From Isoetes taiwanensis (taxonomy: Eukaryota; Streptophyta; Lycopodiopsida; Isoetales; Isoetaceae): DNA of 64,000 bases. How positions within the stretch are numbered: position 1 is the stretch's first letter; each line of letters begins with the position of its first letter. Under the pieces are notes generated by a model. It saw only the letters and a program-made list of their open reading frames with translations. It made no database searches and was not told the origin of the DNA. Position numbers and translations under genes: made by a program. Of this stretch, positions 35,077-47,029 are shown piece by piece. The DNA is taken from NCBI GenBank assembly GCA_021234155.1, contig JAJEKV010000013.1, positions 5,710,775-5,774,774 of the forward strand. Reading direction: 5' to 3'.

Positions 35077-36825
35077 TATAGGGCAGTTCAATACGGTCCT
35101 GGAGGATACAACTGAGTCCGTGCATTCATAACCTCCTGGAGGTATGACCCCAACAAACCCACTGACGCCGTGTTCAATAACTCATGCAACGGGTCAGGGA
35201 ATAAATTATTAATCGCATGTTTCTTATTAGCCAGAATGACTTTAGCTAAACTTGCTTGATATTAATCTCAAAACTTTCTGTAGTTTAGCTAAACTCTACA
35301 CATTTTTCCTCTCATACTTTCTAGCGTTTAGCTAAACTAATCCAAACATCAACCCAAAAATTTCTATGGTGTGGCCAACAGAAAATATTAAGCCAAATTA
35401 CTATACTTTTTTTCAATATATTCCATTTATTTTGGTCATTTTCTTTGTGAAAACATTCTAAAATAATGCTAACTAGCAAAGTTTAGGACTCAAATTAATT
35501 CATAATGCTAGAAACTAAATTACTAATCATATATTTCATATAAACTAGAATGATGTTAGCTAAACTAGTCCGAAATTCATTCTAAAAGTTTCTATGCTTT
35601 AGCTAAACAATACAAAATTTCACTCTCTTATTTTCTAGCATATGGAAAAAGAGCTCCAAGGTTGCTACAGTCCCAAAAAAAGTTAAGCTAAAATTATTAT
35701 TTTTTTCCCAATTTTTTCCATTTACTTTAGCCAATATTTTTTTGAAAATGTGCTAAAAAATCGCCAAATAGCTAAGTTTAGCCCTTAAATTATTCCATGC
35801 AACGGGTGGCCAGGCACTAGTAACCGAACATACCGCTCTCGGATACGGGCAAATGCGGGCAGATCTGGAGGGCATGACATTCATCCTCAATGGCGCCCTG
35901 GTGGCAACTCTGGCAAAGCCTTTGCTCTCGTGCTTCCCGAGCCCAACGTCCTGTCTCAATGCAGAGGCGATGTGCACTAGTGCGAATGGAAGCTATCAGT
36001 CTGCGCTTCTTCATGAGCAACTGGGTGTACAAGTATTGGTGTGGGCCTCTCGTGAGCCTAGGATTGACTTGCTGCTGATAGTGTATCAACTTAACATGCG
36101 TCAGAGCATCTGCATCCTAGAGCTTGCGAAGGAAAGTAGCATCTAGGTATAGCTTAAGGGTCTTGTGATCTTTCTTTGTCCTTACATGTACGCATCTGTT
36201 TGCCTGTACACCCCAGCGTGAGAACCACTGAGCTTGCTTATCCTTCCAGCAGGCTTTCAGGCGTTGGGGACCCATCGCCATGGCCAAAGCAAGGTTGGGC
36301 AAACGTGTATCACCCATAGCGACCACCTTCTGGAAGTAAATGATATAACGTTCCAATGCAGCCCGTTGAAGGGGTAGAAAATCTGTCTTCTGGAGTAGGA
36401 TCTGGTATGGAACTGTGGACTTTACCCCAAGGGCCCGTGTCAAGAAGGCTTCCTGCACCTGCTCGCGGTCATTCCAGGTGTTGAGGGATATCACCGGACC
36501 CCACACTTCTGCCCCATACAAAAGGACCGGCTCGACCAAGGCCCGAAACAAATGTGACAGGTGGCCCCAGGCATACAACTCTACCTTGTGGCTGTTGTTT
36601 TGCATGGCATATAGTGCTTTCCAACCCGCCGTGACCCACAACTTGATGGCAGCATCCCAATGGGTGGTAGTACAGAACTCGATCCCCAAATACTTGTAGG
36701 TCGGAGCCACCTCTACATCTTGTCCCTGGTAAGTGAATGAGGAAAGCCTTGGCGATGATGAAACTAGCAGCACCCTAGTTTTGGCCAAGTTAACTTGCAT
36801 GCTAGTGAATCGGCAAAAAGTGTCA
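35077..36825 (-). mobile_element. 5'-truncated LINE, interrupted by a 0.6 kb insertion
   Basis: The minus-strand frame 36,117-36,800 encodes the end of a reverse transcriptase and the following region (NLAKTRVLLVSSSPRLSSF, YKYLGIEF, GWKALYAMQNNSHKVELYAW, VEPVLLYGAEVWG). The Cys/His tail (CQSCHQGAIEDECHALQICP) continues at 35,817-36,089, in a shifted frame. Its 3' part (35,077-35,194) matches the LINE at 6,090-6,200. The catalytic RT box lies beyond the 5' truncation near 36,825. An unrelated 601-bp segment (35,195-35,795) splits the 3' end. Confidence 0.88.
35195..35795. mobile_element. Insertion made of two 314-bp units, with 12-bp target duplication
   Basis: The 12-mer CATGCAACGGGT occurs immediately on both sides (35,183-35,194 and 35,796-35,807), and the LINE sequence continues across. 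The insert consists of two diverged copies of an AT-rich unit, the first starting near 35,200 (AAATTATTAATCGCATGT) and the second near 35,514 (AAATTACTAATCATATAT). Both are rich in the motif TTTAGCTAAAC. The ends carry a weak inverted pair GGAATAAATT / AAATTATTCC. No coding capacity; it behaves like a MITE dimer. Confidence 0.8.
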
Positions 36826-38200
36826 AGAGAAGAACCATAGGTAGATAGAAGGAGTTCTTTATTTCACAAATGCTGCTCCCCAACATTAGACAGGTATGTG
36901 AAAGCAAGCACTGAATCGTAATAAAATACACACAGTGCAAGAACAGAACTATATGCATCTCCACTAAACTAGATAACTCAAATGGCAGTTCACGATTGAG
37001 TTTGCACTTAGATTCATCCTACTGCATAGATCATGCTGCTAAGAAGTAGCTTCCAAAACTACCAATTCAGGAAGATGCAGAAGCCGTTGTCGTACCTGCA
37101 TTGAAAACTAGAAAACATGATTAAGAATTCAGTGAGAATATTCAGTGTGATGCCATAAGCAAAACTCTGAGATTATTTTGCCGTAAATCTTCTGTGGGTT
37201 GGCTTTGTTTCGGAGAATTGGCCTGCGAAGGAGCTCCAGATCAAAAGCTCCCAAAAAAACCGAAAAAGAAAGAAAAAAAATAAAACGAAGGAGAAGAAAG
37301 ATGTTGAGTAGGCCAGTCGTTAGGCTATAATGTTTCCGCAATCAAAAAAGGTATTTTTGTAACATATGATTCTTGAAGGTTTTATGATGTATTCGTATGA
37401 GGATACGTAGAATGCTGATGCTGGACTAGTGGATGCGAAATAGAAGCATTATAGTGGTTTTTTTCCCTAGGGTTTTTCGATGTTGTGCTATGGATTGCTC
37501 TCAGATTTGTTCTATTCTGGGCATGTGCACAGGTGCCGGAAGCCATGGCTCCAGAGCTTCCAGTTTTGGAAGGCCTTTGGTAACGGCGGCCAAGCTTTAG
37601 CGATGCTCCACAGGGCATGCCATAGCAGGATCAGCGGGGAGGGGGTTGTATCTTCTTCTTCTGCAGCGTGTTTGAAAGAAATGATATAAATAAAGAACAG
37701 AATTTTCTCTGTTTAGCTACGGATTGCATGCGTCAAGGTATGGGCCGTTTGTAAAACAAGGGTAGTTCAAACCCTGTTGTGGCCACGTCTTCTTCTGCTT
37801 CAGCATTCGATTTGAAAGCTCAAGCGTGTTGTTCCAGGGGCTTACAAATTCGTCGTTCAAAGTCATCTAGACCCCAAATTGATTGTTCCTCTAATTGTAT
37901 GCTTAATTTGAGTTTCATGGTGTAGCGGCTTGCCAATTCGTTTTCCAGGGTTCACTGTATGCCAATGCACCGGAATCATACAGATTCCAATTAAATCAAG
38001 TATTTTTTGCTCAGAATCTGTAGAATCGGTTGGATTCTCACCGAAGCACTAACGCCATCTTCTTGTTCCCCCTTTCGGGATCTTCTACTATATCAAAACT
38101 ATTCAGCCATATCCGAGCTTCCTGACGTCCTGAATAACAAGTTCTGCAGATTCTAATCAGAAGGAAGAACTGGAGGATTCAAAACCAGAAATGGCAGAAT
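36826..38200. other. No assignable gene
   Basis: A minus-strand 3' exon is possible: acceptor TTTCAATGCAG before 37,096, 18 codons to a TAG at about 37,040, and an AATAAA signal near 36,860. The upstream frame at 37,129-37,341 (DLELLRRPILRNKANPQKIY) looks protein-like, but no chain or family could be established. Confidence 0.35.
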
Positions 38201-38215
38201 GCCTAGCCAGATTTC

Positions 38216-38446
38216 TGGGCGTTTGGTCTAGTGGTAACACACTAGATTCTTAGCAATGTGGTCTCGAGTTCGAGAACGCCCAGAATCGCACTCGGTATAC
38301 TGTTGGAGGTTAAATCCTAACAGACGCAATGTAAGGTGGTTGGGGGCAGGGCCCAACCAAGCAATGTAGTGTGGTGTGTGGTCACATGTCCAGTTGGATG
38401 CTGCCTAGTGGTGTGACGTTAAAACTACTATCTATCTATCTATCTT
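38216..38446 (+). repeat. tRNA-derived SINE-like element with CTAT tail
   Basis: The head GGGCGTTTGGTCTAGTGGTA has a 7-bp complementary partner, AACGCCC, near 38,275 and a B-box-like GAGTTCGAGAACG, but the anticodon and T arms do not fold properly. An unrelated body follows, ending GGTGTGACGTTAAAACTA and (CTAT)n. The 3' end is shared with 11,625-11,664. Confidence 0.6.
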
Positions 38447-38634
38447 TGGAAAGTGAGGAGAACCTTTGTTTTTCCTTTTCTTTTCTTCTTGTTCTGTAGC
38501 TTTAGGAGCGTGGGCACCAAGTCGGGGTTCAACTATTCGGGCTCTGTCATGGGTTAGGAAACTGCTAATCTCTTATCTCGAGGAGAGGTTGGTTTTAATT
38601 ATGCTTAGCATGGACAGCCATTGAATTGGAAACT

Positions 38635-38694
38635 ATAATACATGTTGTAACCATAATACATATTGTGTAATGGTTACAACATGTATTATGGTTA
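38635..38694. repeat. Perfect 20-bp inverted repeat with alternative pairing
   Basis: Left arm 38,635-38,654 and right arm 38,670-38,689 are perfectly complementary around a 15-nt loop. A second, overlapping pair TAACCATAATACAT (38,648-38,661) and ATGTATTATGGTTA (38,681-38,694) competes for the same right arm. Confidence 0.92.
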
Positions 38695-38696
38695 AT

Positions 38697-38815
38697 GAGT
38701 CGTTGGATAACGGCACATCTGAGAACATATTCCCCCTGCACAAATCTGTATGATGGTTTCTGAGCCGTTGGATAACGGCACATCTGAGAACATATTCCCC
38801 CTGCACAAATCCAGC
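38697..38815. repeat. 65-bp tandem duplication
   Basis: CGTTGGATAACGGCACATCT plus GAGAACATATTCCCCCTGC occurs at 38,701 and again at 38,766. Neither copy overlaps the adjacent hairpin arms beyond a few bases. Confidence 0.92.
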
Positions 38816-38899
38816 CCAATTCAAGTCTTTCTCGAGTCAAACTGCCCCCTCTTGACCCGATTTTAAAGGGGGGCACTATCAAAGCATACACCATTGGAT

Positions 38900-41575
38900 A
38901 AAATAGTATTTTGCCATTTATACAGGACAGTATAAAAGCAATAGAATTGACTACTCCATAAGTAACATTCCACCATTACAATAGAATTCAATACTTCATC
39001 ACTCAAGAACATCAAGAATATTACACAATCGCATGAGCCTGGGGAATCGAACCCCAGTTCCAATCCAATGCTCAGGGCTTACCTGGAACGCTATGATATG
39101 CTGTTCGAAGAAATCGGCATCGTTGGAGAGGTAATTTCTTAGGATTTTCTAATTTTCTCCACCGTAAATCTAGAAATTTTTATACCCAATGGTAAATAAT
39201 AATTTTAGCCGAGGTGGCTTGCTAGGTGGATAGGTTAGAATTACAAGAATTGTTGTAGAGAGGTTAGGCAAGCCTGCTAAAAAATAAATATCATTATCCA
39301 ATAAGTTATAATCAATATTTCAACAGAATATTTTAAGACATCAAATTAGAGTTTATAAAATTGCATGAATTCTAGTTTTAGGAAGATTGAAGGAAGAAAA
39401 ATCCTTTCGAAGCTTGCTTTCTTCTCCTAATTGATTCTTTCACACTTGTGAATATTCATTTGATAAGATACTCTTTGTATGTCGCTCTTCTTGTCAATGA
39501 CCCTCTAGTCTGCAATACCTTCTCCAGCTCTAGAGGAAATTCATCGTCATTCTATTGCCTCATAAATGTATATTGTGTCGTCCAAGAGGATCTAAGGCCA
39601 ACACATCTTCGCAAACATAGAGAGAAGTTATGCAAGGTAAAGGAAGCTTGCTGCAACAAAAATGGGTAGTATACAGAGGAGGTAAGACAATCATTAGAGA
39701 TCAATGCCCCTCTGATCCGTGGACAGTTTCTGTATAGCCCACCTCTACTCTAAATGTGTTATTATCTGTTATTTATTATCCCCAAGTTTCAATCGAGGCT
39801 TCAACCCTTTGCATGTACCCATCCCATGACCCGTTTGGATTCCCGAGACGTAAAAAATTCATATACCTACACGCCGCCTGCTTTGCCTTGCATGCATGCG
39901 TACGTGCAATGCGCAAATCTCGTGCCTGCGTGCGTTCTCATATACTCATTTTCTTTGTTTGCTACTAAGAGGGCTTCAAAGTTTCCATCTTCTTGCTCTT
40001 CCCCTTTGTTTATTCTCCCAATCAGACATTTTAACATTTGTTGATTCTATAGTAGGATAGGTATACAACTACTAGTCTGTCTTCATGCAAAATAATTCAA
40101 TTTACATAATAACTTAGGCTAGGCTCAAACTAGGTCTAAACTACTTGAAATTTTGTTACGCCAATTTTGTAAGCAATAAGATTGCAATTGGCAAGGGACA
40201 TCGCTCTTTTGAGGCCAAGCCTTTTATATATCCATGTTTTCTCAACTTTTTTGTCGTCGGCATTCTCTTGAATTGGATTTTTCTTTTCTCTATTCTCTTA
40301 GTTTTGATTTTACATTGGTTTTTCCTTAGCCTTTGTTTGTTCCTAGTTTTTGGCCTAGCTCTTTGATGGTTAGTGTGTGTTTGGGCACCTTAGGTTTTTG
40401 CCATGATTTTTTGCTAGGTTGGATTGCATGTTTGGGCTCCTTCGCCTTCTTCGTGGATTGTGCGTTGTTTGGCATGTTCTACTACTTTGTTTATCATTTC
40501 CTCCTTTGGGACACATTGATCTTGCGTTGATATTTGTCAACAAATAGGTCATACATCAAACACTTAACAAAAGGCCACACAAGACCCACTTAGCTAGTAA
40601 ATTAATTAGTGAGGGAGGCTTGGTTTTCTGATCAACAAGTCACAAGGAAGGCAAAGAGGAGCAAGAGCAAATTACTAAGAAAACCCTAAAACTGACATGA
40701 ATGCTAGGAAAACCCTAAAACTAACATGAATGTAATCATTTAGGAGTGGCATGGCAGCTATTAATGGCCGTTGTCCATGTGACAACGAGGCTGTTGTCCA
40801 TGTCACAACGGGGCTGTTGCACTCTTCACTCTAGGGTGATGTCTCTTTGTCGAACAAGTTAACAAATTTCTTGTAATATTGATATTATTAGGAGTCATGT
40901 TCACATTACCTCTATCATTGCAATTTAAAAGAAGAAAGACGAACCAATCCAATGTCCAAAACATAGGAGAAAGCTAGCTTAATTGATCAAAGACCATGCT
41001 TAAGATGGCCATGTAGATGTTAAATAACTTCTCAAATTGCCTACCTTTGACTTGAAGGAAAATAGTGTGGAATCATATAAGGAGCACTACAAGCTCCCAC
41101 CACAAAAGAAAAGAGCTTGTTAGGCCAATATCTCCAGTTATGTGGACAAAACTGAAAATGGCGCGAGTAGACAATTGAAAGCTATAGTTAGATAAGTCTG
41201 GACAAAGCAACCTTGAAATCAACAGATTGATATGACCATGACACATAGGCAAGTCCATTGAGTTTAAAGTCTTATAAGCATTTTTCCATTTCAGATTGCC
41301 AAATCAATGGAAATCCTTAACCGAGCTAGCTGCAGCATTCTGAGAAGAATGCAGGGGGCTTATTAATCAAGATAAATCAAGGTAGTCCCCACATACTCCT
41401 ATCACATTATCGAGCAAAGCAAAATGAGTTTCTAGGATGCTTATTTGTGATGCATGTTATTGTGTTACTGGAAGTGCAAGTGCAACTCAATTATATATTA
41501 TACAGCCCCAGCTGCAGATAGAAGATAGACATGCTGCAGGAAATAAATTACATTGTGCAACTGAAATCAGTTACT
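38900..41575. other. No recognisable gene
   Basis: AT-rich sequence with several leucine/phenylalanine-rich frames (for example 40,145-40,530) that are compositional. Short direct duplications are present (GCTAGGAAAACCCTAAAACT twice near 40,680-40,730). Confidence 0.45.
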
Positions 41576-41580
41576 CTCTT

Positions 41581-44500
41581 TTATTTTTGCCGCCTATATA
41601 TCTTCAATAAGAATGACTTCAAAACATCCTGCACATAGTAAAGGCCAATTAATTTTCTCCATAGATAAAATTCAAATTGACCAAATGATGGTACCTGCAA
41701 AGCCGGATCCCTTTGTTTTTCAATTGAACAAACAAGCTTGCTGTAGCTTTCCTGCTCATATTCCTCAAAACGTTTCTGCCAGAAAAGTAAGATTATATAT
41801 TATAGAACGTATACAATTCCAAATAACTCATTTTACAAAAAGTAAATCAATAATTAAGATTCCATAAAACATGTAAAACAGACCTGAACATTAAGTTCAC
41901 TGTATATCTCCTTCACCTTTGAAACATGTGAACTATCTGCCTTTCCATAATTATCCTAACAACGTGCCCATAGTCAAATATTATGGCGATTTCTGCACAA
42001 TTGACTGATTTCTTCAAAGCCTACCTTGAGAATTGCTTTTTGTTCAATGTTGGCATGTTGCAAAGCTTGGACAATTAACCATGAACATTTTGCATCTTCT
42101 ATGTCAGTACCAATCTGAAAACATTAAAAATATTCATCAGAAGTTCAGAACGTGAATGGCGAAATAATATACGAGCAAAGCTTATTTTAACACCTTCCCA
42201 ATAAGCTCTGGGGTACCAAAGCAGTCCAGATAGTCATCCTGCATATGACGCCATGTAAGAATTAAATATATAGACAAGGAAGGAGAGAAGGAAGGAAGAA
42301 GATTGATGTAGTATTGCTCATACAACAACCTAGTACTTGTTCTGAAGTGATAAGATAAAACTTAGATCCAACCAGCTCTGAAATTCCTAGATCTTTAATA
42401 CTCGGTGATGGTACTGGGCGGGCGGGAGGGTGTGAGGGCAGTGCAGCTCTTGATGTGGCCATCTCACCTCCTTCACTAGGAATATCTGGACTTGAAGGTA
42501 AAATATAAACCAGCCATTATGATAAGGACATTGATATTCAGGTTAAAAAATGCTCTCCAGGACAGCTGTGCATGGTTCTATGTCTCTAGTCAAATCTGTG
42601 GGTACTGGAACCTGCTCACCTGCAGAAACTACCCTGAGGCAGTAGGTGCTGCGGGTGCACTTGCATACATTCTGCAACTGGCATTTTAGGATTGCAGATC
42701 ATAGACTATCAAATATTAAACCCTGCGTCCTAATAAATGGCATCCTCCACAAATTGCAAACCCCTGTTTGATAGAATGACCATACAACCTAAAACCCTTT
42801 AGCTAGCTTTTCCCCCTGTCTCAAGCTACTCTTTACGAGGAAATTATCATACAGTTCACTTACAGTTGGTTTCTGCTTGAAGAACACCAAAGCATGACTA
42901 AGTACCTTCAGTTAGCAAAGATGCAGCCACAAAACAATTCAGCCATTTCCCAAAAAGATCTTACCAACTTGAGTGAGAATTTTCTTCTTCCTATCCAACT
43001 TTAAAGCTGACAACAGCAAAATCTGTGCTCTGGCCAGCACGATTTCAAGCGCATCTGGCATTCCAAGCCAGCTACATATCCTTTGCACTTATAAGGAAGG
43101 TATCAAAGGACTAGTACTTATTTACCAAAGGGAAAACTGATTTGTTAGCCAAAGATCCTTTACAAAGTGTAGGATGCCAACTCATGGAAGCCATTGGCAC
43201 ATGGCATGCTTCATGGTAATGGATTTTTTACCTTTGAGGGATAGGCCAAATAACATAAGGTAGTGTTGCATGCTTTAGTTACTCAGGAACCATATGTGTC
43301 TAGACAAAATAATGACATTGGGCCTAGTGTCCAGAAGTGTGATTCTCACATCTTGGAGTTACAAGGCCCTTGGAGTTACAAGGTACTTATAGAGCTGAAA
43401 AGTATAAGCTTTTCCATGTTCTGATTGAAAAGAAAATATGGTGCTTAATTAAGGGTATCGATCAGGAGAAACCAATGCATTTAGTTAATACATGATGACT
43501 CATGAGAAGAAAAGTGAGCTATGTATGACATCCTATATCATTTAAAACACTTCTCACTTGCACTGCTGATTGACGGCCTCTAAGTAAGTGCAGATCTAAT
43601 TGAGCAGTGGTACGTGTGCCTTCATTTAGGTCTCAGGTTCTTGAACTTTCTAATATGATCATGCACCTTCTGATCCACCTTCTGATACAAAGTGCCTTCC
43701 TACAGTCCCTGCTGTAGACAAACCATTCCTTGTCTGAAGCTGCTTTTAAAATCATCATCACAAAAAGCTTTAACATGACCTATCGTCCCAAACATCCTTT
43801 TTCCTGATATCCGAAAATTCCTGAATAGAATCAGAAAATTCCTTCCTATCTACCATTAAAAATAGGATCTGACAAACTTTGACACCACAACCAGCTTGAA
43901 GAGCCTAGATAGATTTTAGCGTCCTAGATCCAGGAACATACCTATGCCTATAGGGGATATGCCATGTGTGCATGTATAAGGTTAGAAGAGACCAAGCTTT
44001 GAGCTGTTACTTTTTAACCAATTAGCTACTGCAATACTCAAGCATTGCCACAAGGGCACTTACTTGAACTTGAAAGTAGGTTCCCATTTCTACAAGAATA
44101 GCTTTTGCAGATTCAAATACTTCTGAACTCCTCTCTCCAGCCAGATAAAGAACGCAAGAAACCTGGCAATTAAGGTGTCGAACATTTAACACCTGATGTA
44201 AACATGAAAAAGATCATACAAAGATGTGCTTACAGGTAAGTAAAATGAGTAATATGCCGTTTTGTATTGTACAATCCTGAAATAACTGTGAAGATAAAAT
44301 GCAAAGGAGAATTGAACTTTTACATACTTAGTGATAGATCTGACAGAAGAAAACGTTTCTCTAGATTCTTAGCATCAGTTATCTCATTTTGCTTACGTTT
44401 CAGGTACATATTTATCCAGGTCAACTTCCCCGGCTGGTGTAAGAATTACATCCAGTGTCTGCCCAAATGCTGTTTGGTACTCCACCTGAAAATAATAATA

Positions 44501-45541
44501 ATCTAAAGATAGATAACAAGGAAAAGAAAGCTTCTACAGAAGTTTTTTACTTACTTCATTGAAGAGCCTTAGTAGTTCAGTATAGTATGACTTATTGCCA
44601 AAATGTGTCCTCAATATTTGGATATACTGATTGCGTAGAACTATGCCATCATTGACCGCAATCATACCAACCTATTTCAAGACTAGTACGAAATACTGTT
44701 AAAGGAGTTTTGTGAAGACCTCTCAGCTAGTATTAGAGTTTATTAGAGTACCTTTGGAATTCTAAACCAACAAGGCTGCCCTCTACGTGTGATTGAATTG
44801 TCCATGATATCATCCGAAACAAGAAAATAAGCTTGCATCTGCAAAGCATAGCATTGCCTAAACCAATAACAAGAATACAAATAAAGAAACAAACAAGGAA
44901 TAAGCAGCTCAAAATTACCCATTCAATGCACCATCCAAGTATCGATGCAAGCAACAGTTCATCCTTGGAGATCTCCTTTCCACGTTTTAGAAGCATAAAG
45001 CTATCCACTACAGAAAGACCCCTGTTTAACTTTCCTGCGATTCACTTTAGGTGTAGTATCAGGTTATGCGACAGCTTAAATTCCTCAGTACAAGAGATAA
45101 GAATCCTTTGAAACCAAAATAACAAACTTTTTCATTGAAGAGTTGAAAATGCAAACGAGAAACATGAAAGACAGATGGTTTAGGCTATACCTCCAGGCAC
45201 GTTGTAGTCAAGCATCTAAAAATATTACAATTCATCAGAGATTTATATTCTTAAGAATGCACAAAAGCATTGACATGGCAAACCTTTTCCAACCATGCTC
45301 TAGAATCGGCTGTATACGAAAACAACTTAGAGTCTGAAAGCAACTCATTTTTAAGCTGCTTATAGACTTCTAGAAATGCTTCCTTTCGTGCAGCAGACTG
45401 ATCTTTCTTGGCAGCTAAAGAATCGTAAAGAACAAACATGAATATGATATGATAGAAACAAATCACCCTAGGAAAGGCTAGATCAAGTTCCAGACAAGAC
45501 ATACCTGGACAATCAGAAAGCACCTCAGGAGCAGAGGCCAT
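41581..45541 (-). CDS. FPS: Farnesyl diphosphate synthase, 15 exons
   Basis: Exons, first to last: 45505-45541, 45284-45414, 45191-45215, 44919-45034, 44752-44838, 44555-44671, 44397-44485, 44328-44339, 44234-44276, 44064-44162, 42194-42238, 42025-42114, 41884-41955, 41695-41775, 41581-41628. Every junction has GT and AG and the frame closes at 363 residues. The enzyme condenses DMAPP/IPP to C15 farnesyl diphosphate for sterols, sesquiterpenes and prenylation. The first Asp-rich motif is DDIMD, with aromatic Tyr-Phe at -5/-4, as in FPS chain-length control; the second is DDYLD. Basic substrate residues (TRRGQPCWF) and the family C-terminus KIYRRQK are present. The N-terminus ([12 protein letters not shown]) shows no obvious transit peptide, suggesting a cytosolic form. 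Exon 8 is only 12 nt and is inferred from frame and family length. No lesions are seen, so it is probably functional. Confidence 0.93.
42239..44063 (-). other. Long FPS intron
   Basis: At about 1.8 kb this is by far the largest intron of the gene, separating the exon ending TYFQVQ from the DDYLD exon. It contains a GGAA/GGAG-rich tract near 42,280-42,300 and no recognisable inserted gene. Confidence 0.85.
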
Positions 45542-46740
45542 GCAAGCTTGCTGTTATTGAGGACATGAATGCAGTATAATAGCTCATAAAAAAAAGTAAT
45601 GAAAGCATATATAGAATAAATTCACGGATACGATACTTATAAAAATAGAAAGCGAAATTAAGCTGAGTCCAGAATGCTGAAGCGCAAGAAGAGACCTGTG
45701 AAGCAAACCAGGGATCCAATGCTCCGGAGGAAAATTTCTCTGATTTAACGTGCAGAGCAGAATCTGCGATCCGGCCAAGACATGTTCTCTTAAAAGACGT
45801 CCCAAAGTGTTGTTGCGAGCCGATGGTCAAGCGCCACGTGGCCTCCGTAAAAAGAGCTTTCCGCCCTTTTCTCTGGAGTTGATATAAAAGGGCGCCCTTC
45901 ATCGAACACACGAGGTTGCAAATGAATGTTCGAAAATGTCGGACACTGACATTGCAAATGGCAAAAATGTTAAGTCCACAAAACGCCGTGTATTTTTTGG
46001 GCGTGGCTAAAATTGTGGATATACCGTATGAATAACATGTCTTGTCCGTTTACGGGGCTCGCATTTATTTCCACAAGCTTGTAATTTGGACTTGATTCGA
46101 CGGGGCATTTTTGACTCCCCATTTTGAATTAGGGGGTTGATTAGATTCGTGGTTTTGGCATGCACACTTATTCCACAAGTCGAATACCCCCAAAGTTAAA
46201 AAAATATTTCACAAGTCGAATACCCCAAAGTTAAAAAATGTTGAAAGGTGGGCTTGAACTTGCGCAAAGAAGATGAAAACTAAATGAATTAACCAACCAT
46301 CTGCGCCACACAGCGTTAATGCACTAAAATGCATTGTCATATTGTAATAAATTGTAATAATTATGGAGGGCGTATTCGGCTCGCCGTTTTTTGGAATCCA
46401 ACCCCCTTTCGGTAGCCAATATTTCTCTCGATATGCTTAGGGGAGGGTGTCCATAAACCGCCCACTTAAGAGAAAAAACTTTATTACGTGGTTTTCTTTT
46501 TAATCTCCTATTTTGAAATAACATTATAAAATTTTAAAGTTTAGCTTGCAATTGATATTAAGCACGAGTCATTTTGACAAATTGGAAGGTTGCTATAAAG
46601 ATTTTAATTTGTCTGGTAATTTTGACACCAATAGACCCCCAAATGTCCTTCAATGGATCACTAAATACTCACAATTGACCTTCATTGGACCACAAGTGCC
46701 CATCAATAGACCATGCATTTAGCTCAATTTTTAGTAGTTC
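45542..46740. other. FPS upstream region, no other gene
   Basis: A 12-bp palindrome AAGGGCGCCCTT (45,888-45,899) lies beside TATAAAAG on the plus strand. No minus-strand TATA box is convincing. A 35-bp duplication (CACAAGTCGAATACCCC) lies at 46,176-46,240. Confidence 0.4.
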
Positions 46741-46744
46741 TTAA

Positions 46745-46850
46745 GGTGGGCTATTAAAGGGCAAAGGTCGTCTATTAAAGGGCAAAAGTGAGCTATCAAC
46801 GGGTAAAAAATGGGCTATTAAGAGGCAAAAAGTGGGCCATTGAAGGGAAG
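46745..46850. repeat. Minisatellite of about 21 bp, five copies
   Basis: Repeats of the form GTGGGCTATTAAAGGGCAAAA with small changes in each copy. Confidence 0.85.
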
Positions 46851-46876
46851 TGGGTGAAAGAAGGGCACCCTCCCTT

Positions 46877-47027
46877 ATTACTGCTAAGGTTTTTCCCTCG
46901 AAAACCCTTCGGGGCGGGGGTTTTTTAATCCTGCAGTAATACGTTTGCTGCTCTCTTTTTTGTTTGGGTCCCATAGGCTAGTCGGTCGTGACGTGGACGC
47001 TAAAAATCTATTCTATTCTATTCTTAT
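46877..47027 (+). mobile_element. LINE 3' UTR remnant with hairpin and TATTC tail
   Basis: An inverted counterpart of 5,884-6,030: CTAAGGTTTTTCCCTCGAAA, ACCCTTCGGGGCGGGGG, then GGGTCCCATAGGCTAGTC and a (TATTC)n tail at 47,008-47,025. It is a severely 5'-truncated insertion of that family. Confidence 0.85.
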
Positions 47028-47029
47028 AA

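Noticed and set aside
38216-38290. Possible functional tRNA gene
   Set aside because: The acceptor stem pairs, but the anticodon and T arms do not form; it is followed by a SINE body and CTAT tail.
45888-45899. 12-bp palindrome AAGGGCGCCCTT beside TATAAAAG as the FPS promoter
   Set aside because: The TATA orientation is plus-strand whereas FPS is on the minus strand; no link to the gene can be shown.
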